A stretch of DNA of 64,000 nucleotides from Chara braunii (taxonomy: Eukaryota > Streptophyta > Charophyceae > Charales > Characeae), in NCBI GenBank assembly GCA_003427395.1, contig BFEA01000011.1:4628621-4692620 (forward strand). The letters are read 5' to 3'. A model generated the notes under the pieces. That model had not been told where the DNA came from and made no database searches. It saw only the letters and a list, made by a program, of their open reading frames with translations. The stretch's first letter is position 1; the number at the start of each line of letters is the position of its first letter. The position numbers and the translations under genes were made by a program. This document shows positions 53,820 to 64,000 of this stretch, piece by piece.

Positions 53820-55400
53820 TACTCTTACCGTTTATGACAGTAAGATCACTACTTAGGTTCATGTGAGCTGATGGTTTATGACTTTTTACCCCATCAGGGC
53901 GACGATTTCACTTATGCCCCTATATGATTTTTGTCACGTTGGTTGGTTGGTTGGTATCATCACATCCCTTCACCTTTCTAGCTTGGTAATGATGAACGAC
54001 AATAATTATCTTTGTTTCCCAAAAGGAAGTTGAAGAAATAACTATTACAACCAAATGAAAGACTTTTATCATATTCCAATGAATGAGGGTTTCGGTACTG
54101 TATTTGGCACAGGGTTCAATCATTTCATTTTTTTGTTGTTTCTATCACATGAGTTTTAACTTCGATAGTTTGCACCAATATTAGGTTAGTTGTAGCTAGC
54201 AAGTCTAGTCAGAGACCGATTATACTTGACCCCATTTGTTTATTTTGTTGGTTGGATGGGTATCTTATTAGTTTGTCGACAGTTAGTTTTCTACCCATAT
54301 GTTGGGTGGATACGTTTTTAGATATATGACCCTTCGTATATCGATTATATGCATTTATTTTATTAAATATATTGTTTCCAACATCATATCCAATATCAAA
54401 CAATAAATTTTCATTGGTTTTGTTCAGTTTATCAAGGTAGATCAACGAATATTTATTATATGCATACTTCAATGTTAGTTATAACTTTATTTTACACCTG
54501 CACTCACATTTTATTGTACTATAGGTTCAATGCATACATGTTCATGACTTTCATAGCTTCCGCTTAATTGCATGTTTTCTTACTACATTAGTATTGGAAC
54601 GGTTCGGTCATTGCCATCAGTTTTTGTCGTTGCACTAAGTAATTTTGAATGGGTTATGATTTATTGTTCGTTCGTAACGTTTGAATATCTTAACGTCATT
54701 ATCTAGGTTTGTATTGATCAATCGATAGTCATCTTAGTGTTTTTTGTTTTCCATTTTACACTATTTAAAGTTATGTTTTTGATGGTTTGGTATTTATGGT
54801 GTATTATGTTTCTATTCACTGCCAAGTTTGTAGCCTAACTGGTTTCGTAGCCCACAACGTAGCTTGGAGGTCAACTTACAGTCAAGTTTGCAGTCAACTT
54901 CAAACTGCAGTCAAAATAATAACCACACTAATAACTAAGTTCGTAGCTAAGTTCATATTTTAGCTTTAGCTAAACATATATCAACCTTTACCAACCCTCA
55001 ACCTGCCTTAAAAGATCTCCCCAGACCCTCTATATAAATACTAACTCCACTCCTCTTATTTTATTATGCCCTCCTCCTCTCATTTTTTATCTCCCTCTAC
55101 TCTAGTTATGATATCCTTACCACATCATACAAGTAATTTCACTCGATATTCTATGTATTTCGATCCAATATCACAAAGCTTGTTCGTTTTCTTTCCTCAT
55201 TCTTTTATTTAAATCCTCATCTCTCATATTATACCAGGTAACATAAGAAAACTCTTTAATATTTTATCATTTTTTTTCCTTCATTATTTATTTTTCTTCT
55301 CCCTTTATGATAACCATTAACTATTTACTTGATTTTTTTCATTTTTGTTTCTCTTTTATCCAACACTTTTAAAATTACAGTCATTAAGAAGAGGTAGTTA
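53820..55400. other. AT-rich stretch, no gene; promoter-like TATA at 55031
   Basis: Markedly AT-richer than the left two-thirds of the window. An 87-codon Asn/Lys/Tyr-rich minus ORF (54209-54472) is unrecognised. CTATATAAATACTAACTCC near 55030 followed by a CT-rich leader resembles a promoter, possibly of an LTR element; this is inference. Confidence 0.4.
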
Positions 55401-55409
55401 AGTATGGAT

Positions 55410-56265
55410 GTGGTCAACTTTTTACATTTTGATGTGCATCGCTCACGATTAGGTAGTATAGACCCCATGAGTTGGGGATTCCGGTAATCCGTATAAAAAA
55501 CGTTTCTGACTTATCATGACCCCTTAATAAGAAACCAAGTAAGAGAAAACATTGCATAGACTTGGAGGGTTGAGAAACAATGAGAACAACAGAGGTAGGA
55601 AGGGGGGAGCGGAGGGGTGGGGGGAAAAATAGCTTTATGGGGGAAAGGGGCAATGGATCTGGGGAGGGCGGTGGGGTGAGGGAGAGAGTCAGAGAAAGGG
55701 GGAGTTGCAGAATAATCGGGTGAAGTGTTCGCAAGGGAGTTATCGAGCCGAGGAGACAAAGGAAAAGTTGCGAGGACAAAGGATATAGAGTTAGGGGGAA
55801 GGAGTTTTTCTTCTTTGGGAGGTGGTGAACTTGCAGGGAGGTGATGTAACGGTCACCTAGTCCTGCCAAAGTGGAGGGGGTGACAAGATGTGGATACGGC
55901 TCCTGACACCCTCCCCACCGCCAACTCCGTTCTCTGAGTTCGTCACCTTCCGATGCTTGTTGGACTCGATACCTACCTATGCCTCTTTGTTGCTCGAGCT
56001 TGTTGTGTTTTATGGAATACATACAATGTTTCCAACCCGTACATAGGGAGGTACCCGAGCCGACCTCCGTACGAACAGGCATTCAGGGTCCCGTTCGGGG
56101 TCCGAACCTGAAGGGGTTCGGGCCCCGCTATAAATTATCTCAACGTCCATATATATATATATATATATATGTAGAGTTTTCCATCTGGTGTGGGTGAGTG
56201 ATAGTCTACCTTGATTTTGGTTAAGGGAGATTATCATTTACAGTGTAATCAGTGAGGGGATTCTG
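55410..56265. other. No gene assigned; GC-rich TE-like patch
   Basis: A 222-codon minus ORF (55414-56082) lacks domains. TTCAGGGTCCCGTTCGGGGT and GAAGGGGTTCGGGCCC at about 56080-56125 resemble the GC-rich ends of the hAT-like element at 61000-61863. An (AT)n tract lies at about 56151-56170. Confidence 0.35.
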
Positions 56266-56323
56266 CAGACTGTTGAGGGTTCAGCCTCCTGATGAGTCGG
56301 TGAAACTCCGACGAAACAGTTTG
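56266..56323 (+). ncRNA. Hammerhead ribozyme, type III, GUU site
   Basis: Stem III CAGACTGT (56266-56273) pairs with ACAGTTTG (56316-56323), with one G-U pair. Cleavage is expected after T56274 (triplet GTT). Stem I is GAGG/CCTC with loop GTTCAG. The core CTGATGA (56289-56295) is followed by a perfect stem II GTCGG/CCGAC with loop TGAAACT, then GAAA (56313-56316). It has the same stem lengths and loop sizes as the copy at 32527-32584, differing mainly in loop bases, so both descend from one ancestor. Confidence 0.88.
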
Positions 56324-57220
56324 TCACAGCCCCTCGTTTGTTGTCCTCTTCTCTCTCTCTGCCTACGGTTNCCCCCCCCTTTCGTCGCCCTCAGTTATAG
56401 TAGTACGTGCCATATGCATCGATGACCTCTTTTGTTCAAACTCATGCCCTCTTCTTTTATCTCTACTTCCTATAAATAAATGAGAGTGAGGAAAAGACAA
56501 TTCGCAATAAATTTCCATAAGGTTTCTATGCCGAATCAATGTGTAACCTGCTCAACTAGTACCTTTTTTGCTTCTATGAGATGAACAATGTTTCACTACA
56601 ACATTTATCAAGAGCGAGGACCCTCCGTTAATGTTGTTGAAAACCTCTCAAACATTGAGGTCAACAATGGGATAAGCATGTATACTGCTAATAACCTAGC
56701 ATGTCTGATTGCCCATAGTATGAAACATTTAGGTTTCACAAAATTGGTCACTCTTGTAAATCCATAAATAATAGTACAAATGGGTAATAAAATCCTACCT
56801 AAAAAACACCTAAAATGAAATATTTTAATCCAGCCTCTATAGAAAATTCAGAATTTCATTTTGATGTTGCATTAATATAAAATCTTAAACTTAGATGTTC
56901 GATGGCTAAATACATGACAATCAAATCGTAAGATTAGATAATTAAAACTTTATTACAAGTAGAGAGTAAAATGAACATCATAGCTTCAAAAAATTCAAAG
57001 TTTTTTGTTTGAAATAATCGTAATACATCAAAATGGTTCGTCAGTCAGGACGTGTCGTAAGTTGGTTGTTCCTCTAATAAATTGATTTCAAATGCGGTGT
57101 ATTGATCTACCAACCGCATCGGTCATATTATCTTTTTTCGCCTGGGTGGCTCGACTGTGTAAAGAACTAGAAAGGTCACAGTAAAAAAAATAAAATAAAA
57201 AATATGATAAAAACTATGTT
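56324..57220. other. No gene seen; AT-rich
   Basis: Downstream of the hammerhead, 56324-56370 is shared with the truncated copy at 60399-60485. An N lies at 56371. No ORF is supported beyond. Confidence 0.4.
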
Positions 57221-57223
57221 ATG

Positions 57224-57610
57224 CTAGGCTACCAGAGTGGTCCCGGATCACATAGCTGACTAGGCTAAAAATATACAAATTAAATAAAAATTAAAAAATA
57301 GTTTTAAATTTTATTTTTTATTATAAATTTGATGAAGAATTTCGATATGACCCTGAGACAAAAGTTGTTCAGTTGATTTTTCTGCATAACATAGTGTTTT
57401 TCGAATTTGTTGGATGTTTTTTTTTTATAATCTTTTTTTTTTTCGGGATCTTCCACCTGGTCTTTTCACGGTCTGGCCACCTGGGACCCGGGCGGCCTGC
57501 CTAGCAGCCTATATGTTATGCAAAAAAATAAGTTGAACAAAATCTACCTCAGAGTTACATTAAAATTCTTTGATATAATTTATTTTATTTTATTTTATTT
57601 ATTTATTTTT
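57224..57610. mobile_element. CTAGGCTACC fold-back, second copy
   Basis: The left end CTAGGCTACCAGAGTGGTCC is followed by the conserved module (AAATTTGATGAAGAATTTCG near 57325). A centre with GGCCACCTGGGACCCGGGCG and an inverted, more eroded module copy (about 57513-57585) follow. The right terminus is lost. Confidence 0.65.
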
Positions 57611-57614
57611 TTGA

Positions 57615-58500
57615 CCCCAATTGAGGGTTAGGTGAAAAACTCTTTAAATGGACAATCCCAAACCTTGATTATTGTACCATCTGCTCTCATGTTTGAATTC
57701 ATATGTCATGCATGTGAGATAATTGTGTAACATTCTTAGTAATCCTACCTAAGAATCTGTTGTTAAAAGATTCTATGTTGACCCAATTGATTTAGCGTTG
57801 AGATTTTCTACTAGCAATTGCATATATATACCTTCATAATGGCTCAAATGCATAATGTCCACATGTGTAACATAAAAATTGAGTTCATAATACAAGTAAA
57901 ATAATTGTTATAAAGGGTAAAAATAAGAGGTGGAGATAGACATGTAAACTTATATTATAATTCCTTAGGCCCATAAAATCTAAGACAAAAATAGAGCATA
58001 TGACAAACATCACTAGAATAAAAGTTGTTACAAAAGGCAACCTGCGCCCCTAGTAAGAGCTAGTTACCTTTAGGAAAATCAAAAGTCAAATGCAAATCGA
58101 GAAAAAAAGTAAAAGATTAAATATTTTTCAAGAGTCAATCACAACCACAAACATGATGCACATCAAACATTGTATTCATTGTTCTAAGACTTTTGAAGAA
58201 CCAATGGATTTATGCACACAATGATCGATCACAAATCGGGGTAATCCAATTTGAGAAATCCGAGCCGCATGAGACAAACAAAGGCAAACCAAGACCAGTT
58301 AATGTTGCAAGAGAGCTGATTGCTCTAGTCGTTCATTTATTCCGTCTTGTGCTGAGGAAGGTTGGACTGCTCCACTTAGTATTTGAGGAGGCATAAAAGG
58401 TTGGGGTCAGAGAGGAAGAAGCGATTGCTATATATATAAGGTTGACGGGGTTCGGGATTAATCGAACGTCCAAACCCGAACGCCCAAATGTTCGGCATTA
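57615..58500. other. No gene assigned; AT-rich
   Basis: No recognisable ORF. A 67-codon plus ORF at 58193-58396 is unassigned. Confidence 0.35.
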
Positions 58501-58690
58501 AAAAAAAAAAAAAATCCAAAAAATTTGAAAAACACATACGTTATGCAGAAAAATAAATTGAACAATATTTGCCTTAACGTAAAATCATTTTTTTTTACCA
58601 AATTTAAAATAAAAATCAAATACAAAAATTAAGTAATAAAATTGAAAGTAAAAAAAAAAAAACGAGAATGAAATTATTGAGTGGACGAAC
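58500..58690 (-). repeat. Isolated inverted copy of the conserved module
   Basis: CCAAAAAATTTGAAAAACAC, then TTATGCAGAAAAATAAATTG and ACCAAATTTAAAATAA is the module in minus orientation. It is preceded by a GC patch with CCCGAACGCCCAAATG. Confidence 0.55.
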
Positions 58691-58703
58691 ACGTTTTTGA
58701 CAA

Positions 58704-59471
58704 GGGAAAATTTTCGAAATGCCCCTGATGTTTGCGTTTATTTGCGGCGTGCCCCTCTGACGGCTGACTTACCTTGTCGTGCCCCTCTGACGACGAATGA
58801 TGTTTCCAGAAAACCCCTGGCATCGTTTGGGCCTGAAAAATGTTTCATATACCCCTACCAGTACAGTACCAAATTTTCAGTATGCCCCTACCGCATGGCC
58901 GTTGAGAACCAACACAAAAGTTTTCCATATGCCTTTATTGGTGCGGTCTATCTTTCCAGCGAACCCCTGTTGCCATTGTTGACACTCACAGTCTTTCCCC
59001 TGGCCCCGGGAGAGATGCTACCGGGGCATATCAGAAATTTAGCGATGAGCATGGACACACACACACACACGCAAACGTGCGTGTGCGCACACACAACACA
59101 CATATACACACACACGCGCACACACACGCACACACACACACACACACACACAACACACACACACAACACATATATACAGACCGTTTATCCGTGGGGGCAC
59201 GTGGAATGCCTACCACTTTGAATTCGAAATCCTGTTACCACTGTTACAAGGGCATCACAGAAAGATGTGTGCCCCTCGTGAGGGCATTTCAAGGACCCAC
59301 CGACGAAACGCCACCAGCGGTCCAGTAAGGGCGTATTGGAAAGTTACGCCTCATGCTGACAAGGGCCTGTGGAAAATTTCAGAGGCCCGAGGGACATGAC
59401 AGGGTAAGTCGGCCTTTACAAGGGCACGCCACAATAAACGCAAACTTTGGGGGCATTTCGAAAAATTTTCC
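58704..59471. mobile_element. MULE-like non-autonomous element, 768 bp
   Basis: The 9-bp direct repeat TTTTGACAA occurs at 58695-58703 and 59472-59480, immediately outside long inverted arms. The left arm GGGAAAATTTTCGAAATGCC and the right arm GGGCATTTCGAAAAATTTTC plus C continue for 70 bp or more (GTTTGCGTTTATT against AATAAACGCAAAC). A 9-bp target duplication with long inverted ends fits Mutator-like elements. A (CA)n-rich core (about 59054-59172) lies inside. No transposase. Confidence 0.75.
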
Positions 59472-59484
59472 TTTTGACAATCTC

Positions 59485-59846
59485 ATCTTTGGCCATTTTA
59501 CTTTTTTTTTGGCTTTGACAAATGCCATAAAAATTTTATACATGTGTATCGTATATAATCGATAACCTACAAATAAGATTTAAAAAAACAATATATTTTT
59601 TTATGCCATGAAATAAAAGAAAAACAAAAAGTGAAACGAGAAAAAAAAACAAATTAGTGAGTGGGTAAGCAAGTTTTGACAGCACAATCTTTGCCGATTT
59701 TTCATGATTTTTTGGCTTAAGAGAATGACTTTAACATTAAACGAAAGATACCTTACATTACAAAGAACTCACAAAACAAAAATCAGAAGAAAAAAAAAAA
59801 CTATTTAGGTGCTAAAATATTTTTTTGCGGGGTATAGTAAGTGAGT

Positions 59847-59933
<87 letters not shown>

Positions 59934-60315
59934 GCAAAAAAAAAAAATAGAGAAAAAAATTATTTTTATTTTTAAATTGGATTGCAGAAGTACAAACTTG
60001 CTATTCAATTACATCATGTTATGTTAAGAGTCAACGAACATTTACCACCTCGTGTTTTGTTTAACATGCAAAGTCATGAATATTGAATAAAGTAAATATC
60101 TTTGCATATGAGGAGGGTGTTAGAGAATAGGTAAAAAAATAGAACGTGATGAATTTCCTCAAGAAAATAAATATCTTTTTCAATAAATTAAAATATCACT
60201 TTTTTTATAAAACCAATATGTATAAAGCTTTAAAACAACTTATAATTATAAACAACCATTTCGTTCAAATAAACATTTTACAATTTTTTTAATAAAAATC
60301 AAACTGACTTCTTTG
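59485..60315. other. No gene seen; AT-rich with (GA)n
   Basis: (GA)n at 59851-59928. TGAGTGGGTAAGCAAGTTTT and CTTTGCCGATTTTTCATG near 59660 resemble the interior of the hAT-like element. Confidence 0.45.
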
Positions 60316-60359
60316 CTAAGCTACCAAAGTGGCCCGGGGTCACTTGCCAGACCGGGCCA
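60316..60359. mobile_element. CTAGGCTACC fold-back end, solo
   Basis: GCTAAGCTACCAAAGTGGCC followed by CGGGGTCACTTGCCAGACCG matches the family end at 25609, without a partner. Confidence 0.55.
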
Positions 60360-60398
60360 AAATATATATATATATCGTAAAATAGAACTGCCCGGTAA

Positions 60399-60485
60399 AC
60401 CGTAGGCAGAGAGGGAGAAGAGGACAACAAATGAGGGGCTGTGACAAACTGTTTCGTCGGAGTTTCACCGACTCATCAGGAGGCT
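60399..60485 (-). ncRNA. Truncated hammerhead and its 3' flank
   Basis: On the minus strand GCCTCCTGATGAGTCGGTGA followed by AACTCCGACGAAACAGTTTG is identical to 56284-56323, and the match continues through CACAGCCCCTC to GCCTACGGTT. The 5' stem III strand, cleavage site and half of stem I are replaced by an (AT)n tract, so it cannot self-cleave. Confidence 0.85.
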
Positions 60486-60999
60486 ATATATATATATATA
60501 TTGTGAGCTCTCTATGATGTAAGGTACATGTCTATAAATTTTGAAATCATTTGCAAATCAAAATAAAACAAAAGTCGACAAAGATAGAGGTTTCAAAATA
60601 AGCTCGCCTAATCACTATTTTTATTTTTTCACTTTTTACTTTTTTTCACATTATTTCAGGGCCTAAACAATTTTATTATTTTTTGTATTTTTTTTCATGA
60701 GTTTTGTATTGTGTGAAGTACACATTTGTAAATTTTCAGGGCATTTGGCTATGCAAAAAAAAATAAAATTGTGAAAGATTGCGGTCTCGAAAAACTAGTT
60801 ATTGAAGATCATGAAAATTTAATGTGTAAAGTTGTCAACCATATACTTCATATGAATTAGTTGAGCAAGATAGGACATGAGGCGAAAGACGAAAAAAAAT
60901 ATGGGTCTACTTATGGCAATATTGTTTTTTAGCTTTATGATTGCTGGGCGTAAAGTCTTTGAGGATCCTATTCATTGATACAAAGTATTCAACTACAGT
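60486..60999. repeat. Diverged copy of the hAT-like interior
   Basis: GTGAGCTCTCTATGATGTAA followed by AAATTTTGAAATC and CAAAGATAGAGGTTTCAAAA matches 61158-61262 in order. It precedes the 8-bp target duplication of the complete element. Confidence 0.5.
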
Positions 61000-61863
61000 C
61001 AGGGTTACCTGACCGAACGTTCGGGGGCCCCCGGGCTGGCCCCCGAACGTTTGGGCGTTCGGGGTCCCGTTCGGGGGCCGAACACCTCCAGGTTCGGCCC
61101 CCGCCAAAAACTATTTCGGGGCCTAAAACTAAGTTTTGTTTTTTGAATTTTTTTTTGTGAGTTCTCTATGATGTAACCTACACGCCTTTAAATTTTGAAG
61201 CTATTCTGCTGAGTCAAAATAACATTAAAAATCTTCAAAGATGGGGGTGTCAAAACGTGCTCGCCCACTCACTATTTTGTTTTTTTTCACTTTTAACTTT
61301 TTGTTTTCACTTTATTTCGGGGCCTAAAAAAATTTATTATTTTTTGAAAAAAAATTACCCACTCACTATTTTGTTTTTTTTCACTTTTAACTTTTTGTTT
61401 TCACTTTATTTCGGGGCCTAAAAAAATCTATTATTTTTTGAAAATTTTTTAATGAGTTAATGATTATGCAAGCTACATATCTGTAAATTTTCAGGGCATT
61501 TGTCAATGTCAAAAACTAATTAAAAATCGGCAAAGATGGCAGTGTCGAAAAGGTGTTGGCACACTCACTCATTTTAATTCTCTTTTTATTTTTTCTTATT
61601 TTTATCATAGTGTTTATTTTCTGTAATGGATTTTTAATTCAAATTTGGTAAAGAATTTGTACGTAATTCCCAAGCAAATGTTGTTTAGTTTATGTTTCTC
61701 CATAACAGAGTTTTGTTTCGGAATTGTTTTTTAACTTTTTTGTTTTTCTTTTTTTTTTTCTTTTTTGGTCCGCGTTCGGCTCGAACGACCGAACGCCTCC
61801 TGAAGGGGTCCCGTACGTTCGGGCGTTCGGGCGTTCGGTCCGTCCCGAACGCTGGTAACCCTG
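61000..61863. mobile_element. hAT-like non-autonomous element, 864 bp
   Basis: Terminal inverted repeats CAGGGTTACC and GGTAACCCTG are flanked on each side by the perfect 8-bp direct repeat ACTACAGT (60992-60999 and 61864-61871). An 8-bp target duplication and CAGGG-type ends are the hallmark of hAT transposons. Subterminal regions are GC-rich with repeated CGTTCGGG. The AT-rich interior includes tandem TTATTTCGGGGCCTAAAAAA blocks and one copy of the conserved module (61636-61735). No transposase is encoded. Confidence 0.88.
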
Positions 61864-61869
61864 ACTACA

Positions 61870-62319
61870 GTCATATTTGAGGTTCAATTTCGTTACAACT
61901 TTAGCTAAGATGTCAGTCATATTACTCTTGACCCATCCCTCTCCTGCCCTCCTCTTCTTGTCTCCGTTTTTTTTTTTTTTTTTTTTCAAAGCATAGTTAG
62001 ACTTTGTTCACATCTTTCTCATTGCTAAATAGGATGAATATAGAGGGTGAATAAACGTGTAAGAGGTGAGAGTAGAAGAGTATAAGAATGAATGACAAGA
62101 GATAAAAAAAAAAAAAAGAAAAAAAAAAAAGGTAGGATGAGTAGAACCAAAAAAAAGTAAGTAATTGGTTTACAATAAAAATGCGTTGTCGATTACACCA
62201 ATCCCATATACAGATCTCGGGCTATGTTATGCAGAATTTTGGCAGTCGAGATACAAAGTGTACAGGAGCAATATTGCTCCGACTGAGAGCGTCAACTATA
62301 CCCTCCTCGAGTTCCTACA
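61870..62319. other. No gene seen
   Basis: AT-rich unique sequence with A/T runs. Confidence 0.4.
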
Positions 62320-63060
62320 ACAAGATAGGACCTCACGAGGTACAACTTATCTGCATTTGTGGGAGTTGTTATCATCTTTGGGCGGACGTATCCCCATCGA
62401 GGTACTGGTGCACTTGCAAAAGCTTTAACATAGAGCCGCAGAGGTGAATCAACTGAGGACGTTTTTCGTTCACTGTAGCATAAGGGGTATGTGCGGTCAC
62501 TCCCTAATCGAGCCCGCGCGCATCTTCTTACTCTAGGGGGCGTTAATCTCCTCAACATGAATCTAAGCTGGTTAACTAGGACGTTCAGTTAACCATGTGA
62601 CTCACTTCCGAAATAAAACGAAGAGCAAGCGTTATGCCTAGTCGGTTTTTAACTTCCAAAACCCATAATTTACACCTCGTACGAGCGATAAGCTACTGCT
62701 TACGAGAAATCATATAAACGAAGTGGCCATGAATATTAACCATATATGGCTATGCGATCCACCGTTATGGCCAAGTTTTATGCGTTACCATAATTGTGTG
62801 CCCCCTTGTGGATGTCAGGGTTGCACACGACACTCAGATATCGACTAATAAGCGCTTTGGGGGTTAACTCCTGGGCGCTGAACGGCTGAGCTAGTGGTTG
62901 TAGACTCTTTTATCTCTCACTCTTGGCGAGGAAAATTTATGAGAGTTGCAAGGCGGTAGGAGGTCTTTGATAGTCAACAGATAACAGTCTTGACTTCCTA
63001 TCACAGCCACTCTCGTTTAACTATAAAACCAATGAGTATGGAAATATGTCTCCTATCGCT
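62320..63060. repeat. Old dispersed repeat, copy 2
   Basis: Colinear with 11740-12560, without the (GA)n interruption. Short ORFs on both strands are not conserved between copies, so the shared sequence is likely non-coding. Confidence 0.5.
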
Positions 63061-63376
63061 ACAACCTCAATGATCTCAGTGTGTAGTGAAGGGCACAACT
63101 AGCTACTCAGGCTGGATGGACTCGACTCCTTTTTAGCGCTCTATTAATCGATTTTGCAAGTTTGAAAGAAAGAAATAAAAAATTCAGATGGAAAAATAAA
63201 ATCAAGTTAAATAAGAAAATGAAATAAGATAAAATTTGAACGTGATATATGAAAATGTGCCTACACTACCACTCTCCCCGAATATATCTTTCGTCAATCA
63301 GGCGCAAAGATTGATTCTGGATACTTACCGACTTCCACCACCCGAGTTGAACACCTAACCGCTGCCCTGCAATCCC

Positions 63377-63440
63377 ATGGGCAGGGGCCATGCTAATCTT
63401 CGCTGTACCGTTGCAATTTTCGTGAATGTCGTGAAGGACC
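63377..63440 (-). ncRNA. U6-derived chimeric sequence, unit 1
   Basis: The minus strand reads GGTCCTTCACGACATTCACG, AAAATTGCAACGGTACAGCG and AAGATTAGCATGGCCCCTGC, matching U6 from the 5' stem to the internal stem-loop start. It then switches to unrelated sequence (GGGATTGCAGGGCAGCGG). Part of a 195-bp tandem unit (63261-63455). Confidence 0.65.
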
Positions 63441-63570
63441 AGGTTGAGGGTCACGCTACACTACCACTCTCCCTGAATATATCTTTCTACAATCAGACGC
63501 AAAACTTGATTCTGGATACTTACCGACTTCAACCACCTGACTTGAACACCTAACCGCTGCCCTGCAATCC

Positions 63571-63634
63571 CTTGGGCAGGCGTCATACCAATCTTCTCTG
63601 TATCGTTGGAATTTTCGTGAATGTCGTGAAGGAC
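63571..63634 (-). ncRNA. U6-derived chimeric sequence, unit 2
   Basis: The minus strand reads GTCCTTCACGACATTCACGA, AAATTCCAACGATACAGAGA and AGATTGGTATGACGCCTGCC. The ACAGAGA box is intact here. It switches to the same non-U6 sequence at the same point as unit 1. Tandem unit 63456-63660. Confidence 0.65.
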
Positions 63635-63644
63635 AAGGTTGAGG

Positions 63645-63700
63645 GCTCGGGCTATGACCTTGAGATATCATCATCGGACTGACCAACCTAAGGTTCCAGT
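63645..63700 (-). mobile_element. SINE-like 3' motif joined to U6 chimera
   Basis: The minus strand reads GGTCAGTCCGATGATGATAT, then CTCAAGGTCATAGCCCGAGC, directly upstream of the U6-like 5' end. At the other two loci this motif is followed by poly(A) instead. Confidence 0.5.
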
Positions 63701-64000
63701 AGAGTTCAAACTCAACTTTGTATCTTAATAGTTCAGGGGTGTACCAACTTAGCTATACTAGCCGATTTATCGTCGGTTCCGGAACAGACATTCGATCGAA
63801 CTCCCAAAAATGAAAAAAAAATAAAATCAAACAAAAAGCAAAAGTAAAAATTAAAAAAAAGGAAAGAGGGACCGTCGACACCCCTTTGGTCCTGGACATC
63901 AAATCAGCGAAGAGACCCAATACAAAACTACGCGGGATAGGCCCACGGGACCCTCAACCCCTCAGTTTCTCCCTCTACCCTCCAATGCTTCATTACAACT
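63701..64000. other. No gene seen
   Basis: Unique sequence with an A-rich tract at about 63805-63865. Confidence 0.4.

Noticed and set aside
55950-55980. tRNA-iMet-like primer binding site (GGTATCGAGTCC, minus strand) near the hammerhead at 56.3 kb
   Set aside because: It has a gap relative to TGGTATCAGAGC and lies on the opposite strand to the hammerhead, so it does not make a retrozyme with it.
59290-59315. CGACGAAACGCC resembling a hammerhead 3' core
   Set aside because: No CTGATGA strand or pairing stems occur nearby.
63300-63330. Possible U4 snRNA 5' end (ATCTTTGCGCCTGATTGACG on the minus strand) next to U6-like sequence
   Set aside because: Only about ten bases agree with U4, the tandem copy reads TTTTGCGTCTGATTG, and the rest of U4 is absent; chance similarity is likely.

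Overview
This is a repeat-dominated eukaryotic nuclear scaffold, most likely from a streptophyte green alga or plant; a charophyte such as Chara is my best guess, not proven. The evidence for that lineage is plant-type interstitial telomere repeats (TTTAGGG), U6 snRNA copies with the plant-style 3' end, a plant-type mitochondrial tRNA-Cys(GCA), mitochondrial nad2 and LSU rRNA fragments, and a cytosolic ribosomal protein uS3 gene. Gene density is very low: only two convincing intact protein genes lie in 64 kb. They are a 1202-codon intronless SF1B helicase ORF with an N-terminal R3H-like motif (16696-20304, +) and RPS3 (48152-48844, -). A few isolated exon candidates are listed with low confidence. 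I see no operon-like or pathway relationship between the genes.

Layout. 0-5 kb: fold-back elements, a degenerate AATC array, snRNA retro-fragments (U2, U6), a head-to-head pair of poly(A)-tailed SINE-like elements, a MITE array and a tRNA-derived SINE. 5-12.6 kb: a broken ORF, minisatellites, an LTR-like repeat, a mitochondrial insertion (maturase plus nad2), a near-full-length U6 copy and an old dispersed repeat. 13-16 kb: tandem duplications, a LINE remnant and a palindrome-bearing minisatellite. 16.7-20.4 kb: the helicase. 20.7-30 kb: two more LTR-like copies with internal (GA)n, and a LINE reverse transcriptase remnant split by a MITE. 31-35 kb: a 0.7-kb duplicated block containing a U6 copy, and a hammerhead ribozyme. 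35-41 kb: fold-backs, MITEs and organelle-like DNA that contains an exact Nextera mate-pair junction adapter. 42-53 kb: MITEs, RPS3, a 24-bp minisatellite and tRNA-Cys. 53-64 kb: AT-rich DNA with a second hammerhead and a truncated third one, a MULE-like and a hAT-like element with target-site duplications, and two tandem U6-derived chimeras.

The most interesting signals are: (1) type III hammerhead ribozymes, one with the canonical GUC cleavage triplet and one with GUU, plus a truncated relative, which points to retrozyme-like elements; (2) a roughly 90-nt module recurring at least eight times inside non-autonomous elements that have unrelated ends; (3) repeated involvement of U6 snRNA sequence in dispersed and tandem repeats. 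Several N runs and the adapter show that the assembly is imperfect, so junctions near them should be treated with caution. All calls come from reading the sequence by eye; no database search or folding program was run.
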